A stretch of 64,000 nucleotides of DNA, taken from the NCBI GenBank assembly GCA_038496445.1, contig JALMLS010000197.1, forward strand, positions 82,690 to 146,689, given 5' to 3'. Made by a program: the position numbers and the translations under genes. Positions 31,224 through 43,812 of the stretch are shown here, one piece after another. The notes below the pieces were generated by a model. The model was not told the origin of the DNA. It saw only the letters and a list, made by a program, of their open reading frames with translations, and ran no database searches. The DNA is from Trichosphaerium sp. ATCC 40318. Lineage: Eukaryota > Discosea > Flabellinia > Trichosidae. Within the stretch, counting starts at the first letter, position 1. The number at the start of each line of letters is the position of its first letter.

Positions 31224-33620
31224 TTACTTCATGATAGCCCCAAATAGTTTTAGAAACTTGGTTTTTTTCTTCTTCTTCCTTGGTTTCGGTTCCTTTTCCA
31301 CTTTAACCGGTACATCTACATGTACTGATTCTTTCGTTGGCCTTGTTATTGTTTGTCTATAAAACACCATCAGATATTAACAAGGAGAAAAACAAAGCGA
31401 AAAAAGCGAAAAAAAGTGAAACAGTGAAGCCGAACACGTGATTTTTCTAAATTGAAAAAAAAAAAATTGTATTTGGCGTTAAAAACTGCAAGGTAGTTTC
31501 CTTCTCGACGAAAAGGGAAAGATACTGATGGAGTTCACGCGCTCGTGAGTGGTTTTTTGTTTATAAAGGGCAAGATATTTTTTGAACTGCAGTATTTTTT
31601 TTGCAGTAAACGTGAGTACTGCAAAAACACACATGAGGTAAATAACAATATCCCATCTCTTACCCAGTACTTTCTTCAAAACTTTCTTTTCTCGCCAAAG
31701 CCATCGTTATCGTAGTTGGTTCAGACCCAGAGAACTCGTCCACGCGCCTAGCGGTAAAATGTTATTTACGCTAGCGGAAGAACTAAAAACCCCGTTTCGC
31801 TTTCTTCTCCTTTTGTTAAATTAGAACTTACGTAGATGCTGCGTGCCATGCAGATGAACTTTCGTCTGATCTAGCACGTTTCAGTTCTACACGTGCATGT
31901 CCTTGATCAGGATCAGAAGAGCTTGTCGTTTCATCTTGTCTCACGCCAGTTCCGCATTCACTAAACAAAAAGTATTACTTTCTCCTCAATAACAGCTTCA
32001 AGTATGTGCTGTACTTGCCTCATAGTCTCTGTGAGTTCCATCTCGAACATGCCTATAATGGCAGCACCAGAACCAGCATCTGGAGATGTCTCTGGCTTGG
32101 GATTCATGTAGGACATATCAAGTTCGATATCAATTTTCTTTGGCTTAGTTTTTTTTTGTAACGGTTTCTTCTCAAGTGCGTCCAGAAGTGATGTCATCGG
32201 TGCACTACTTGCGCAGTCTGATATATCAGAAAAACTAACACCGGCTGAAACAAAAGAAATTAGCCAAAACAAACCAGCAGAGGCGAGGCGAGGTGTACAT
32301 GTGTTTTTAACTTCAAGTGTTTTTGATATCTCTCCAGGAAGAAGTCGTTTTTTTGATCCAGAAGAATCATTTGATTTTTTACGACGTTTTTTTGTATGTA
32401 CAGGTTGTGCAATGACGACGTCATCATCTGAGTTTGACTTTTTATGGTGGCTCAGCAGTTTTGGCACTGATCCAAAAATAATCTTTGATTTCGACCTCCT
32501 AAGCTTTGATCCTCCATCTTTACTTACACCAAGTTTCCCTGAGAAATCAATTAGCACGCATCACAACAGAGAAAGCATACGTGATGAGCTACTCTTCCGT
32601 ATTTCGCGTCTGGTTTGCTTATTGGAGCCTAAAGCCCTTGCGGACTTGTCTTTGGCGGAAAACCTTTTTTTTCTTTTCTTAGATATTGCAGGCTCAGTCA
32701 AGGCCTCAACGTACTTTGGAGAAGTGCTAATAGCAACCACTCGCTTTTGAATAGACTAATTGATCGTTATAAGGTAATAATTGACTCAAACGTACCGAGC
32801 AAGATGAGCTTCTTCGTACAGTTTTTTGCTTTTTTTTTCAATAAATGTTAGCTCATGTTTTAAACTATCACGTGTTGGTACCTTGGTTATTGATACTTCT
32901 GGGGTTTTATCTGTTTCTGGGATATTTTGTTGCTCGATGAAATTTAGAGGTTCGAAAGAACCAAGAGGTGTGCTTCCTCCAGAACTCGCAGATATTTGTT
33001 TTTTGTGCTTTTTAGACATGAGAAACTTTTTACTTTTTTTAGAACTCTCCAGTTTCTTTGTGGCTACAGAATTAAAATCAAACAAAAACCAGGTTAATAG
33101 TAATATACCTATAGTATATAATTCGCTCTGCTTAAATAAAGGTATTTGATTATGCTCCTGGTTTGTAAAGTCAGAAAAAGTTGTTACCTTTTATAGAAAA
33201 AAGCTAGCGTACCATGATAAACAAAACCTGGTTTTCGGCATCATCAAACAAATTAGATGATAGAGAAAGTCCTGTGGCAATTATTAAATAAAAGCACAAG
33301 TGGTAAACAATTAAAAAACAATTAAAAACAGGCGTATATGATGAGCCCGAACCTTACCAGAGGATGTTTTCTCCAGGATAGCCTCCTACGTAAACATAAA
33401 TCTTTTTTTTTCTGTTGGTTTAATTTCGCTCCTTCCCGTACCTTGACCCAGCCATCAATGTTTACCTCTAGTGGCGCACGTTTACATATGTACTTGTTGA
33501 GCATCACAGCACATTGTGTTTGCCTGGTTTTATCAGAGCTCGCTTTATATTTTTGTACATCTCGCCAAAACTCAATATTTTCTTCGCTCAAGCTCGTCAC
33601 CAAGTGCCTTATTGTGTTTA
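31224..33620 (-). CDS. RGS-domain protein with long Lys/Ser-rich tail
   Basis: The N-terminal exon carries LVTSLSEENIEFWRDVQKYK, CKRAPLEVNIDGW and later SSNLFDDAENQVLFIM, the alpha-4 to alpha-7 blocks of a regulator of G-protein signalling domain, which speeds GTP hydrolysis by G-alpha subunits. The rest (33.1-31.2 kb) is a low-complexity tail rich in Lys, Ser and Pro (KSKKFLMSKKHKKQISASSG, KKRRKKSNDSSGSKK), ending PRKKKKKTKFLKLFGAIMK, which may bind membrane or nucleic acid. The true start is not found: upstream of the RGS block the same frame is interrupted by TGA at about 33.63 kb, so an upstream exon or a different splice is needed. Six or more introns are inferred. Confidence 0.75.
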
Positions 33621-34750
33621 TGAGTCAATGTTTGTTCAAGCCTCCGTTTATGGAGTGGGTGGTAACGCGAATTAAAGAAGTGATTTTGCTTGAACCAAAA
33701 TTATCACGTGTATTTTTACGCACCGTTTCGTTTAATCACGTGGGTAATATAAAGAAATTTGTCGTTTTGTAAAAAAAAAAAAGCAAAAAACTCAATTATT
33801 TGCAATACTTCAACAAAGAGTAATTAGATTCTGCGTTTGTTAAAATCCCGACAAGTGTTACTTTATATTACCATGAAACGAAAACAAAAAAAGATATTGC
33901 GTGGATTGTAAAAACAGAAAAAGATTTTTTTTGTCGAAAAAGTGTATTGTTTTACCTTGTAAAGTATTTACGTAATATATCGTTACGTAGTACGGTTAGT
34001 ACTTCAACATGGGCCGCCATCTCCCCTTATAAATGTCAAAAAATAGGTGGGAGGGTGTGACGGCGACGTCTATCCAGCGCTAGTAGCACGAGAATGTGCT
34101 GAGATTGTATTCACCCTTGGTTTGGGTTTTGGCGTTTATGGTACCAAAAAACGGTCAGCTAAAGTTTGACTTGTTATTTTACACTGCTTTGAAGCGTTGA
34201 CAAATAACAATATTACTTTATTCATAGATGTGGTACTATGTTAGTACCTTTAGGGGCGTATGAAGCAATATAAACCGGGTTTTTTCACTACATGTGACTT
34301 GTGATTTTTCTCGTTGCTTCGCACCAAGTTTCGGTGTGGTGTTACATACTACTTTTGGGACCGCTCTGAATAATCGTCCGACGTGGAGAAATCGTGCTTT
34401 ATTTTCCCGCTTTTTGGGGATCGCTTGTGAAAGACACTTCCATAAAAACGCACAGGTGTAGTGTTTAGTGTCTTCACACTCATAAACTAGTTTTCCATCA
34501 AACTTCGTTTTTTTATTTTGATGACATTTATGTGCTGTCTTACAAATACAGTAGTACAACTATGTGTTACTAATGTTGCTACGATAGACCTCAGTTTTTT
34601 ACGTTTATGATACTCAAACATGTTGTGGGAGTATAAAAACGCGCTTAGCAGCGTAGAGGCGAAAGAAAACCCAGATTTATTGTTACAATAACATCATGAC
34701 ATATTTACATAAAAGTAGCCTTATGGTTTGTCCGCTTCTTTTAATTACCA
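33621..34750. other. 1.1-kb spacer, one weak open frame
   Basis: This lies between two minus-strand genes. It holds A/T-rich sequence, two CACGTG sites (33.70 and 33.74 kb) and the small frame at 34236-34559. It may also hold the unplaced 5' exon and promoter of the RGS gene. Nothing else was recognised. Confidence 0.45.
34236..34559 (-). CDS. Possible Cys/Lys-rich small protein, 107 aa
   Basis: An ATG-started single-exon frame reads MYYCICKTAHKCHQNKKTK at its start, with Cys residues spaced through ECEDTKHYTCAFLWKCLSQ. It has no signal peptide and no recognised family. Cys/His spacing at the N-terminus could bind metal, but does not fit a named finger. The frame is isolated in an otherwise empty spacer. 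Confidence 0.3.
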   Translation of the reverse strand: MYYCICKTAHKCHQNKKTKFDGKLVYECEDTKHYTCAFLWKCLSQAIPKKRENKARFLHVGRLFRAVPKVVCNTTPKLGAKQREKSQVTCSEKTRFILLHTPLKVLT

Positions 34751-35866
34751 CTAAAGTATGCTCCCAACTAATTTCAAGTTGACAGTAGGTAATGATTTTC
34801 GAAGCTTACAAATCACATCATCAGTAACAGATATATTCGATAAGTTCAAATGCTGTAAGCTCTTTACAGAAGAAAGCTGTAGAACGGCTTCAGCGGTAAG
34901 CCTGGGTATGAGTCAACCATTATTTATCAACAAAGAACACGTACTTGATGCACATTACTAGACTCAAGTCGTTTAAACTTGTAAGCCAAGATAAGTAAGA
35001 AATACCTTCATCAGTCAAGCTGTAACAGTAGTTCATGTTCAATACTTGCAAGTCTCTTAAATGTACCAAGTGCTTCAACCATTGTCCTGTTATGTTTGTA
35101 TTGGACATGACCTGTTTTTAAAACGACAATGTTAGGTATTGTAGCTTACAATAAATTGGGTAAAAAAATGTTTCTATTAGCAGTACCAATACACGAAGTC
35201 GCTTCATTTTATTACCAATGATTCCCAGGTGATTTTCTTTAAGAGTTAAACCCGATATGTACAACTAACATTGTTAGTAAGCAAATAAAAAGGTCAATAA
35301 TGATTAGACAATTCTGTATTTAAGCAGAAGAAATGTTGGCAAAATACTGACTTGTAACTCACTGCCAAGCGAAATGTAGGCAGCTAATTATTAAAATTCT
35401 TGCGCACTTTTGTAATGTTTGGCATGTTTTCTATGAAGCCAAGATTGATATTCATACAACGGCTAACATCTAATACAGAAATATTGTGCATCTTTATAAG
35501 AGGAAAGATTCTGTTTAAACTCTCTTTCGGGTTGCATTCTTGCCTATCAGATAGAACAATACGCTTACATGATATCCAGTGATCAGTTACAAAGTTATAC
35601 CATGATTTACATACATAATCAAAACTAGGAAGGCGTACACATGTCAAAAAAAAATCAAGCAAGTCAATGAACAAAAAAAAAGCAGAAAAATTAGTCTTCA
35701 AGAGGTACCTAAGAATCGTCTCCACAGTGAGATAATCAAGAATCATGCATTGCAATTCGGGTGGTAAATCTACGACAGGTCCTTCATATTCGGGAAATCG
35801 AACACGTGATTGTTGATCGTCATGTTTTATTTCTTGTCTTGGTGATGGCTCTGTAAGATTGCCCAT
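34751..35866 (-). CDS. F-box/LRR protein
   Basis: This is a likely SCF ubiquitin-ligase substrate receptor. After a polar N-terminus comes VVDLPPELQCMILDYLTVET and, across an intron, FDYVCKSWYNFVTDHW, a complete F-box. Leucine-rich repeats follow (ISVLDVSRCMNINLGFIENM, LQVLNMNYCYSLTDEGISYL, SLQHLNLSNISVTDDVICKL), ending LKLVGSIL and TAG. The repeat type (x-VTDDxIxxL) is close to that of the LRR genes at 1-404 and 10251-10949, but this gene has introns and is much more diverged. Four or five introns are inferred. Confidence 0.8.
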
Positions 35867-36542
35867 AGCAGCAGAGACGAACGTAGACGCGAAGAAAGGT
35901 GTTGCTATACCATTTTGTTCCTGGCTAACCTCCCATGTCCTCCTTTAGAGGAGTTAGTAATTGTGATGTAAGATAGTTTAAAACGCATTCAAACGCAGCT
36001 GGTATGGTATTTAGGAAACTGAAATTACGTGGGAGGTAATTTGGGGTGAATTTACAGCAAATTGTTCCGTTTCAGTGGAATTCAGTCAAAAACGCCTGTT
36101 ATGGGCGTGTAAAGCGCTGACATACAAGTATTCATCGGTGTTAACGTCATTAGTATCGTTGCTCTCTGTTTCAGTTGAAAATAAAGAAATTGGAGCAACA
36201 TTGGTTACTGCAGAGCCTATCAATTGTTAACTGAAGTTTAGTGACCATGTCAATCTATTTGTACTTATGTAGCTCCCTACAACATCATACAACCACTGTG
36301 TATTCTCCATGACAATGCAACGTTGCCTCGAGGCTTAAGGGCTGATACAATTAAATGAATGAAGCAGTTTTGAGCTTTAAGCAAGGCTTTAGTGTTGTGT
36401 TGACACAACTACGTCGGTCAGGGCTGTTGAATAATTTAAGTGTACTCTCTGTTGCCGAACACTGTTGTTCAAGATGGAGGTTGCAACTTTAGGATATCAG
36501 AAAATTCAACTGTTTTACTATTTTTAACAAAACACAATTGAC
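35867..36542. other. Divergent spacer, about 675 bases
   Basis: This holds the promoters of the F-box/LRR gene (minus) and the secreted GPI-type gene (plus). No gene or RNA was recognised. A paired CTCC/GGAG inverted motif near 35930-35950 could form a small stem. Confidence 0.4.
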
Positions 36543-36548
36543 TTGACC

Positions 36549-39500
36549 ATGCAAAGCCTTCTGCGCGTGCTATTAGTATGCTCGTGTTTTTTGGTTGCAA
36601 ACAGCCAACCCTTCAATGCACTTATTGGTCCTCGCAGTAATGCGCCTTATGGGTTCTTTATTCGTTTATACACCAGTTTAACAGGCCCAGAAACGCATTG
36701 TACACACTTTTGTAGTTTTAATCAAATAACGGCCAATTAGCGTGTAGTGACGCGCGTATACCACGCCTTTCTTTAGGACTGGCGTACAGTGGTCAAACGG
36801 GCAGGGTTTACATAGCTTCGAATACTACGGGTAACACTGTATACGAAATGGACCCTTATTCTTGCGAAGTTGTACGCTATGGACTATTTTAGCATTATAT
36901 CTAATTAAAACAATTTTCTAGACTCGTATCTGTACGCTTACGCGTATCAGCGGTTTTTCTATCGATTTAATCACTGGAAGAATGTTTGGATACAGCGCTG
37001 GTGTTTTTTTTGAAATAGACTTTGACACTTGCAGTACAAACACAATATGTACTGGTTCCCTTGCAACCACGGATGCTAGTACGCACATCTTAACAATACC
37101 TTACACTCTAATAAATCCATAGTGACTGTTATAAATGGCACAGTTTACGGCGCTACTGCTGCTTCATTGGTTTCTATTGGCAACCTCACAGATGGGACTT
37201 GCACTGGAATACCTGCAGCGGCTTATCCAGTTCCTTGTTCTCAAGTTAGCGGTAACCTTGGTAAACACACTGTAACATGGTAATAATAGGTTTTTGTAGG
37301 TATTACTGCATACGATGATAATACAGTTCTTATGGCGTGCTCGGGGCTATACTACCTCTTTAACATTTCCACATCAACGTTTGGTTCGTCGCTGAGTGGT
37401 GAAGCCTCTGCTAGACCTGGCTTGGCTTCCATGTTCTATGATGTAGGAGCTACACCTACAAGTATGCCAACAGCGTTACCTCCACCAACAGAAGCTCCAA
37501 CCGAACTATCACCTCCTCCAACACCAAACGCATTACTTGTACCCAGAAACGGTACAAACCAACCTGGATTTAGGATTCAGGACTTGGCATCTATAAATGA
37601 AACCCTTACTGGTATGTCCAGACACGTGATATGTGCTCTTACTGTTTTTTTGTTGGAAACTTACTTCTTGTTAGAATGTATTATTCCTGGTCTTGTCAGA
37701 GAGGCTATTGGTATTGCACAATTAAGAAATGGTATGGTTGCATACTCAACGATCGGCAAAATAGTGTATATTGTAGATCCAAACGCTTGTATGATTGTAC
37801 GTGTTTTCACCTTGACTAACAAGGCTTTTCTTATTTTTGAACAGGTTAACACATGCCTCACAGTCTTTGAAGTTAATTCATTGGCTGTTGACACCAGAAC
37901 AGATACTCTCTACGGTGTGGTGGGCGGTTTACTCACTGAGATTAACCCAGTCACATGTGCACTTACGAGCTCTTGTGACTTCCCTGATATAAACGGAAGT
38001 ACGGTTCATTACTTAATGTTAACATACTAACAAATACTGTGCGCAGTGTCTATTATAGGAGAAGATGCTTATGGTGCTAGCACACTCACAACTTTTGTGA
38101 TAAAAAACTTTGTACAAAACTGTACACGTGACGTTCTAGCGTCTAACCCTACAAGCCCATTTCTTTGTATGGTGAGTGGTACGTAAAAAAAGCAATGTTC
38201 CTCAAACAGTTTAACTTTTTACAGGTATGACTGCACTACCAGATGGAGAACGTTTACTAGTTGCATGCTCTGTTGAACGTTACTATACGTTCAACATAAC
38301 CTCAAAGGTGTTCACTCAGTTCCCGACCTACCTTGGTGCCCATAATAATTTTTATTTTGAAACAAAAACATCTTCTTCTGATTGTTTTTTTTTTCAAAGG
38401 TAATTCAGCAATAAGCACAATGGTATACAGTCCAATAATTCCTACACCACCAATTCCTCCTTTCAATCCTTCAGTACCTATTCCGCCTACACCTCCAACA
38501 CCTCCGATGGCACCTGTAACAGTGCCAATACCGCCTGTAGCACCTATCCCACCCACATCTTTCCCACTACCTCCATCAGCACCTATTCCGCCTACTACAC
38601 TAGCACCTATAGTTGTGCCAGTACCACCAATTGCTCCTCCAGTAACCCAAATACCTACAGCATCCTCAGCATTCCCTGATGTGAGTTTTAGCTTACAGCA
38701 ATATGTTTCTAATTGATTTTGATAGATAAGTCCACGCGTGGACTGTGTTCTTGAAACAAATACTGGATTTACAGCAATATTAGGTTGGGTTACAGCAAAT
38801 CAGACCCTTGTTGTTCCAATAGGACCAAACAATGTTTTGTCACCAGCTGCACCAACCCAAAACCAGCAACCAGAGACTTTCTCTGGTACAGCACCATTCT
38901 TTCCCGCTCCGGGACAGTACAGGTTAGATTTCGATGGTACAAAAACGACATGGACCTTAGGTAACGGTATTGTATCTTTTGAAGGCAATGATCCACAGAC
39001 AAAGTGTATTACTGACGGTACGTTAGCACACCTTGTACCGTCTATTAATTTTATCGATAGAGGCTACTCTTGAGCTCGTTATCAACGAGATGTTCCCACT
39101 TTCTGATACCGTTTTGATACCATAAAAACCAAACTAGCAGAGGGGATGAATGTCTCTGAGTCTAGCTTGAATGTATCCCAGAGATCCTCTGCCAAAAGAC
39201 AAGCGAGCACAACAGTCAGTGTTACAATAACAAGTACCAAAATTCTTTAAAAATCTCTCCTGTCTAATCACGTGTTGTGTAGATACAGCAGACCCTCCAA
39301 CTACAGTTATTGGAACTTTCTTGGCTTCTAATGCACAGAGTACACAAGTTGCTCTTAGCCAAGATGGCATTGGTATAGTTGTACGTTGTTTTCTCGCTAC
39401 TATAATTCTTTGTTGACGTTTCGTGTTAGTCCTTCGCGACACCTGCTCCATCCACAGTGACAGATTCCACTCAACGTAAACAAGATACTTCTAGTAGCAA

Positions 39501-39555
39501 TAGGTTGATTGCAGTTTTTATATTATCATTGTGTTGTGTACTCTTACACTTGTAG
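36549..39555 (+). CDS. Secreted, probably GPI-anchored protein with Pro-rich stalk
   Basis: The signal peptide is MQSLLRVLLVCSCFLVANSQ. The ectodomain has repeated units with the look of beta-propeller blades (GRVYIASNTTGNTVYEMDP, GRMFGYSAGVFFEIDFDTC, GKIVYIVDPNACMI, TDTLYGVVGGLLTEINPVTC), each closing with a Cys. A proline-rich stalk of about 80 residues follows (PIPPTPPTPPMAPVTVPIPP). Next is a compact domain with FTAILGWVTANQTLVVPIG and YRLDFDGTKTTWTLGNG, of a type I recognise from other secreted proteins but cannot name. The C-terminus (SSSNRLIAVFILSLCCVLLHL) is hydrophobic with small residues before it, as in GPI-anchor signals. The last introns (39016 to about 39286 and one near 39380) are needed to reach this end. 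It is likely a cell-surface protein; the ligand is unknown. Confidence 0.75.
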
Positions 39556-39949
39556 AATAGAAGGTTAACAATAAATACTTTTTTTCGTTGTGCCTTTGAG
39601 CGTGCCATCAGATTATTTGAAGCAGGTCTACACGGTAGGCGCAGTCTTCAATGTGAGAAACATCGGTGTACACGTGACGTTTACTGGCTGTTACGAAACT
39701 GTAAGTTATGGGAGAATAAAGTGAAATAGCCTATTTTGTGAGGTATTCTTACAAGTGGTTCTTTTATTTGTTGGGAACTTTGTCCTAATGCCCAACCAAA
39801 ATCAGTTTAATGCTGTCTTACAGTATTGCATTTGATTTATTGTATTTGGATACAGCAGTTGACTATATTTATTATCTCTTGGATAGTTTGATATGAGCTA
39901 TCTTTGGCATTTCCCACATTTCCTTTGACTAACAAAACATGTGAATAAC

Positions 39950-41860
39950 TTAGAGAAGTAAAAAAAAAACTGCATCTTGTACCTCGTAACAATAAGATAT
40001 GTATAAATAAAAATCATCACCATCTTGATAAGAAAGCTCTGGATGAATTGCCATATCTGAAATGCTTGACACATCAAACTCTACGGTGGCAGGTTTGTCG
40101 TAGTCTCCCTAGGTTAAAATTAGTGTTACAGAAATAGAATATGAAGTGACTTGCCCAAGGTTTGTCAGCAGCGTATATGTTTATTTGTGAACCGTGGCTT
40201 GTAAGGAAAACAAATTTCTTCAAGAAAGGAATGTACTTTACATCAAAATCACCAGAAACACCTAAAGTTGATTGAGATCTCAAAACCATTTTGACAAAAA
40301 CAAAATCGTCTTCAAAAAGAATACTTTGAACTACAGCAGGTGTGTTTGTAATTAATCTAGGCTGGTATACAGGCGTCTCGTTGTCACCTGAAGAATGATG
40401 TAAATTATAAATACGAGGTTCTTGAAGGAAGGTACCATTCCAAAACAAGTATGTTGGATATGGAGTTATAATAGAGTCTGAATCACACTTTGCAATTATT
40501 ATATCATGACTACCGTCAGCGTTTTTCCTTTTAACAAATTGATACACCTAAGTTCAATAGACATTAATAAGTTTAACATGAACTTGGATGTGTACTGCAT
40601 TATCATAATAAACAGAGACAGATGGTTGAGGCATATCAAACTTAAAACAATGATTAGTATCAACTATCAATCACGTGAAAGTATACTTACAGTAGTGTTG
40701 TCTGCGTATATACGAGTAAAGGAAGCTTCAGCATAAGAAGTATTGCTTAATATACCAGCACCATATGCGTAATGATGAGAATCACTTTGACAAAGTTCAT
40801 TAGCGAAAATTCATTGTCCTTTAACATACTTGAGTCGTTTAGGATCTAGTTCTAGCACTTCCCAGTACAGAAAAGACATTCCCCATGCGTGAACCTAAAC
40901 AGCTATCTTAATCTCAAAGAGTTATCATGTAAGCGTACACCACCGGAAGGAGAAATGACTGATAAGTCAGGGTCTATATTAGGTGATGGGATTACTGAGG
41001 CTGGATCTTGAAGGACGTTGTTCGCCCCTAGTAGTAACATTAATGTACGAAGTCAGTAATTATTGAGGGTACTATGAGATGAGTAGAACGCCACTGTGCT
41101 ATTTGGATGTTTTTCTACGAACATGACTGATGATAGAAGTCGAGTGGATAGTTTTAACGACTTGTTTAAACACTTAGGATATGTGCCTTCATTACATAAA
41201 ATAGTGTCTCCAAAAGTCCACATTGAGACGTTAGCGTTAATTAATGTAACTACAATTCATCAAAATTGGAAGTGAAAAATTCAAAAAATGAAACCTTGTC
41301 CTCCTCGTTGGCTTATAACTCTACTTTGGTTGGTAAGATCCGACAGCCTGTTGAGTTCATTAAAACAGTGTTTAGGTTACGATATTATGATAGTGACAAG
41401 TAAGCGCAAAAACGTGCCATGGCAATTGCACCTTGACAATCTCAAACTCGTAGTGTTCTGCTATCCACGGCTTATCCCATGGTACCTAAAAGGTGTTCGT
41501 TCGAACATAGTTTATAAAACAACGTACTGCAATTGTTAGAACGAGTGCTACGACAACCACAACAATGAGGATATGTACAATGAATAATCCTATACATTGA
41601 CCAACAGGCAACTTCTAACGAAAAGTCACAAGTTAAGAAATAGCACGTGATGAACATTTGAAAAAAAATAAAACAGCAAACCTGTCCATTTTTCGCGCAC
41701 CTTTGGCTTTGGGATGTCGTCCTTTGGTTCTTCTTCGTTTTCATTATTTTGAACCGTGTTCGACTCTAGTAATGCGTCTCCCACCTTTAATTAGTGTTGA
41801 GAGCTAATTTGATGACAAAAATGCACATACTTCGGAAGAATTAGTCGCAACCCCGTTCAT
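39950..41860 (-). CDS. Type II single-pass membrane protein, unknown function
   Basis: The N-terminal cytoplasmic segment is acidic (MNGVATNSSEVGDALLESNT, NENEEEPKDD). One membrane helix follows (CIGLFIVHILIVVVVALVLT), then, after a short intron, VPWDKPWIAEHYEFEIVKVQ and a large ectodomain with several N-glycosylation sites (NVSMW, NKSLK, NSTVAF, NTSY, NTTVY). The distal ectodomain includes YLFWNGTFLQEPRIYNLHH and FVFVKMVLRSQSTLG. No enzyme or adhesion family was recognised. The stop at 39950 comes after a hydrophobic VQDAVFFLLL end whose last residues could be mis-spliced. Eight or so introns are inferred. It converges with the GPI-type gene. Confidence 0.6.
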
Positions 41861-41891
41861 CTGTTACAAATATTGATGTAAATAAATAAAA

Positions 41892-42080
41892 ATGAAAGAC
41901 TTTGATTACTCCTACCCTCAAGGAAAATTCAGACTCAAATTTGTACTCCATTGGTGTTGTTCTCGCTTAAATAACTTTAAGTCACTCATTAGCTACGTAT
42001 TCCTTTTCGCTTGGCTTGCCGCTCCCGCCAGTACTAAGACTACTGATCTAGCTTTGCAAGAAGAAATTACCTTTGGATAA
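41892..42080 (+). CDS. Possible small protein, 62 aa
   Basis: An ATG-started plus-strand frame begins MKDFDYSYPQGKFRLKFVLH and has a hydrophobic middle (SLISYVFLFAWLAAPA). It sits 31 bases from the divergent type II membrane gene and ends 218 bases before the stop of the convergent LRR gene. Composition is plausible but no family was recognised; it might also be unrelated leader sequence. Confidence 0.25.
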   Translation: MKDFDYSYPQGKFRLKFVLHWCCSRLNNFKSLISYVFLFAWLAAPASTKTTDLALQEEITFG

Positions 42081-42298
42081 ACTGCAGCACGCTACAAAGC
42101 ACATGATTTAGCCAACTTTTTCGACAATTTGTTGCAACAAGAAGTTCATGGTGACCAGACAACATAATGTTGCTTTTTTTTTTCTTTGTTTTTTCATTAT
42201 TTTTTACATAATCGCCAAAGGGCAATCGAATCCTCTTTCTACAAATCTTACACTGTACACAAACCAAAAAATTTCTGATGCAAGCTGTTACCGCATAT

Positions 42299-43797
42299 TT
42301 ACCGCTTAGACATCCATTCAAATAAATCAATGACGCCACTAGCATCGAGCTCCTCAGGTAGGGGTAGCTCATCCAAGTATATCTAAACATGGTAAGCGTA
42401 ATATTAACAAACAATAAAACCCACCATGTCCAATAAAACCTGAACTGTCTCCATAGGAACATTTGAGAATGTCTTAGCATTCAACTTCTTGTGAAGTCTA
42501 GCTAAAGCAACAGGTTGATGAAGAGGCATCTTTGATCCTGCATGCCGACACAATACATCACTCCACTCACCACTGTCTAGTAGGGCTTTCAAATCACCCA
42601 AAAGACCAGATACTTTAAAAATAGTCAAACAAAAGAGTAAAGATTGAGATATACGCAAAATACTCACCTGGGCGTAGTATGCGCTGTATCCTATGTTGAA
42701 ATTCTTCTTCGCCGCAGTTGTTTAAATTGACTTCTTTGAGACCTGATTTACCAGACTTCAGTACGTTCAGAACAGCTCTAGCACCTTGATAGTTTTATAA
42801 GTGTAAATGAAGGTAAGCGAAAAAAAGGTTAAGGAACTTACCCTTCACGCCAATCTTAATGTTAAACAAGTCAAGCTTTTGTAATGTGCGGTTGTTAGCG
42901 AGACCACGTACACATAGCTCTTCTACTGCTGTCGGAGACAGGTTATTGGCACCCATTGATAGGCTTGAGCAATAGAGTAAGATAAAGTAGCAGCTACTAA
43001 AAAAAACTGTATCACTCACCATTGCAACGATGTGTTGTTACTTAAAAAATGAGCTATGTCAGTTGCTTTTGTTATCTTATTGCCACTCAAATCTAATGTG
43101 AGAAGAGAGTCACTATCACGAAGCAAATTCATAATCTCTGCAACGCCTACGTTTACAGTTAAACAACAAAGTGAAACGTAGTGAAGGTACCATCATCTCT
43201 GAGTCCATTGTTTGCTATATACAAGCGTTGCAGTGTAGTATTCTGTCGTGTAGCTATTACGTTGACTATATCCTTTATTCCTGTACCAAGTCTCATACTT
43301 CCTGAAATGTCCAGAGAACGTAGTGTTGTATTCTCAGTTAAAGCTTGAGAAATATGTGCGTTTACCTAAGAATTTTTTAAGTGTGAAGCACTGCTTGTAA
43401 CCTTGATTGCTTTGACAATTTTTTTTATATACGTACGTTTAATGTACGTAATGAGAGCTGACTGAGGCATAAAGAACGCATACTGGTCGTGTTTTGAATA
43501 AATAACTGAAGAAGTTGTCCAAGTTTGACTTGGCTTATATTTTCTGCTACTTTTTTACGAAAGCCTAATCTGAAATTTCTTCTGTTAGAGAACGTGTTGT
43601 GGCCAACAAGTAAAGGAATACCTCAAAAATGACTTTTCTATACTGTCCATATGCTGTTGTATAGAGCATGTAGATCTCTGGCACTGTTTAACCAAGGACT
43701 CAAGTAATTCTTCTTTTTTAGATGAAATACCATTTAATTCAATCAAATGCCTTGCGACACGCTTACGTTTCTTCGAGCCCATTGCCTCTATGACCAT
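42299..43797 (-). CDS. Leucine-rich-repeat protein (ribonuclease-inhibitor type)
   Basis: The ATG at 43797 gives MVIEAMGSKKRKRVARHLIE and a helical lead-in. Long LRRs of the ribonuclease-inhibitor/NLR type follow: LRSLDISGSMRLGTGIKDIV, LLTLDLSGNKITKATDIAHF, LQWLSMGANNLSPTAVEELC and LQKLDLFNIKIGVKGARAVL. The C-terminus is helical and acidic (LPLPEELDASGVIDLFEWMS). The stop is TAA at 42299. About eight introns are inferred. The gene starts only 16 bases after the stop of the upstream frame on the same strand, and an alternative splice joins the two in frame, so this may be the C-terminal half of the gene at 43813-46826. Confidence 0.7.
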
Positions 43798-43812
43798 TTA
43801 TGAATATTAATT

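Noticed and set aside
33600-33680. Reassigned TGA codon in the RGS gene
   Set aside because: Several well-supported genes end at TGA (15991, 18011, 31050, 53151) with conserved C-termini, so the code is standard.
38302-38556. Gly-rich minus-strand frame
   Set aside because: It is the antisense shadow of the proline-rich stalk, where CCA/CCT codons read as Gly codons.
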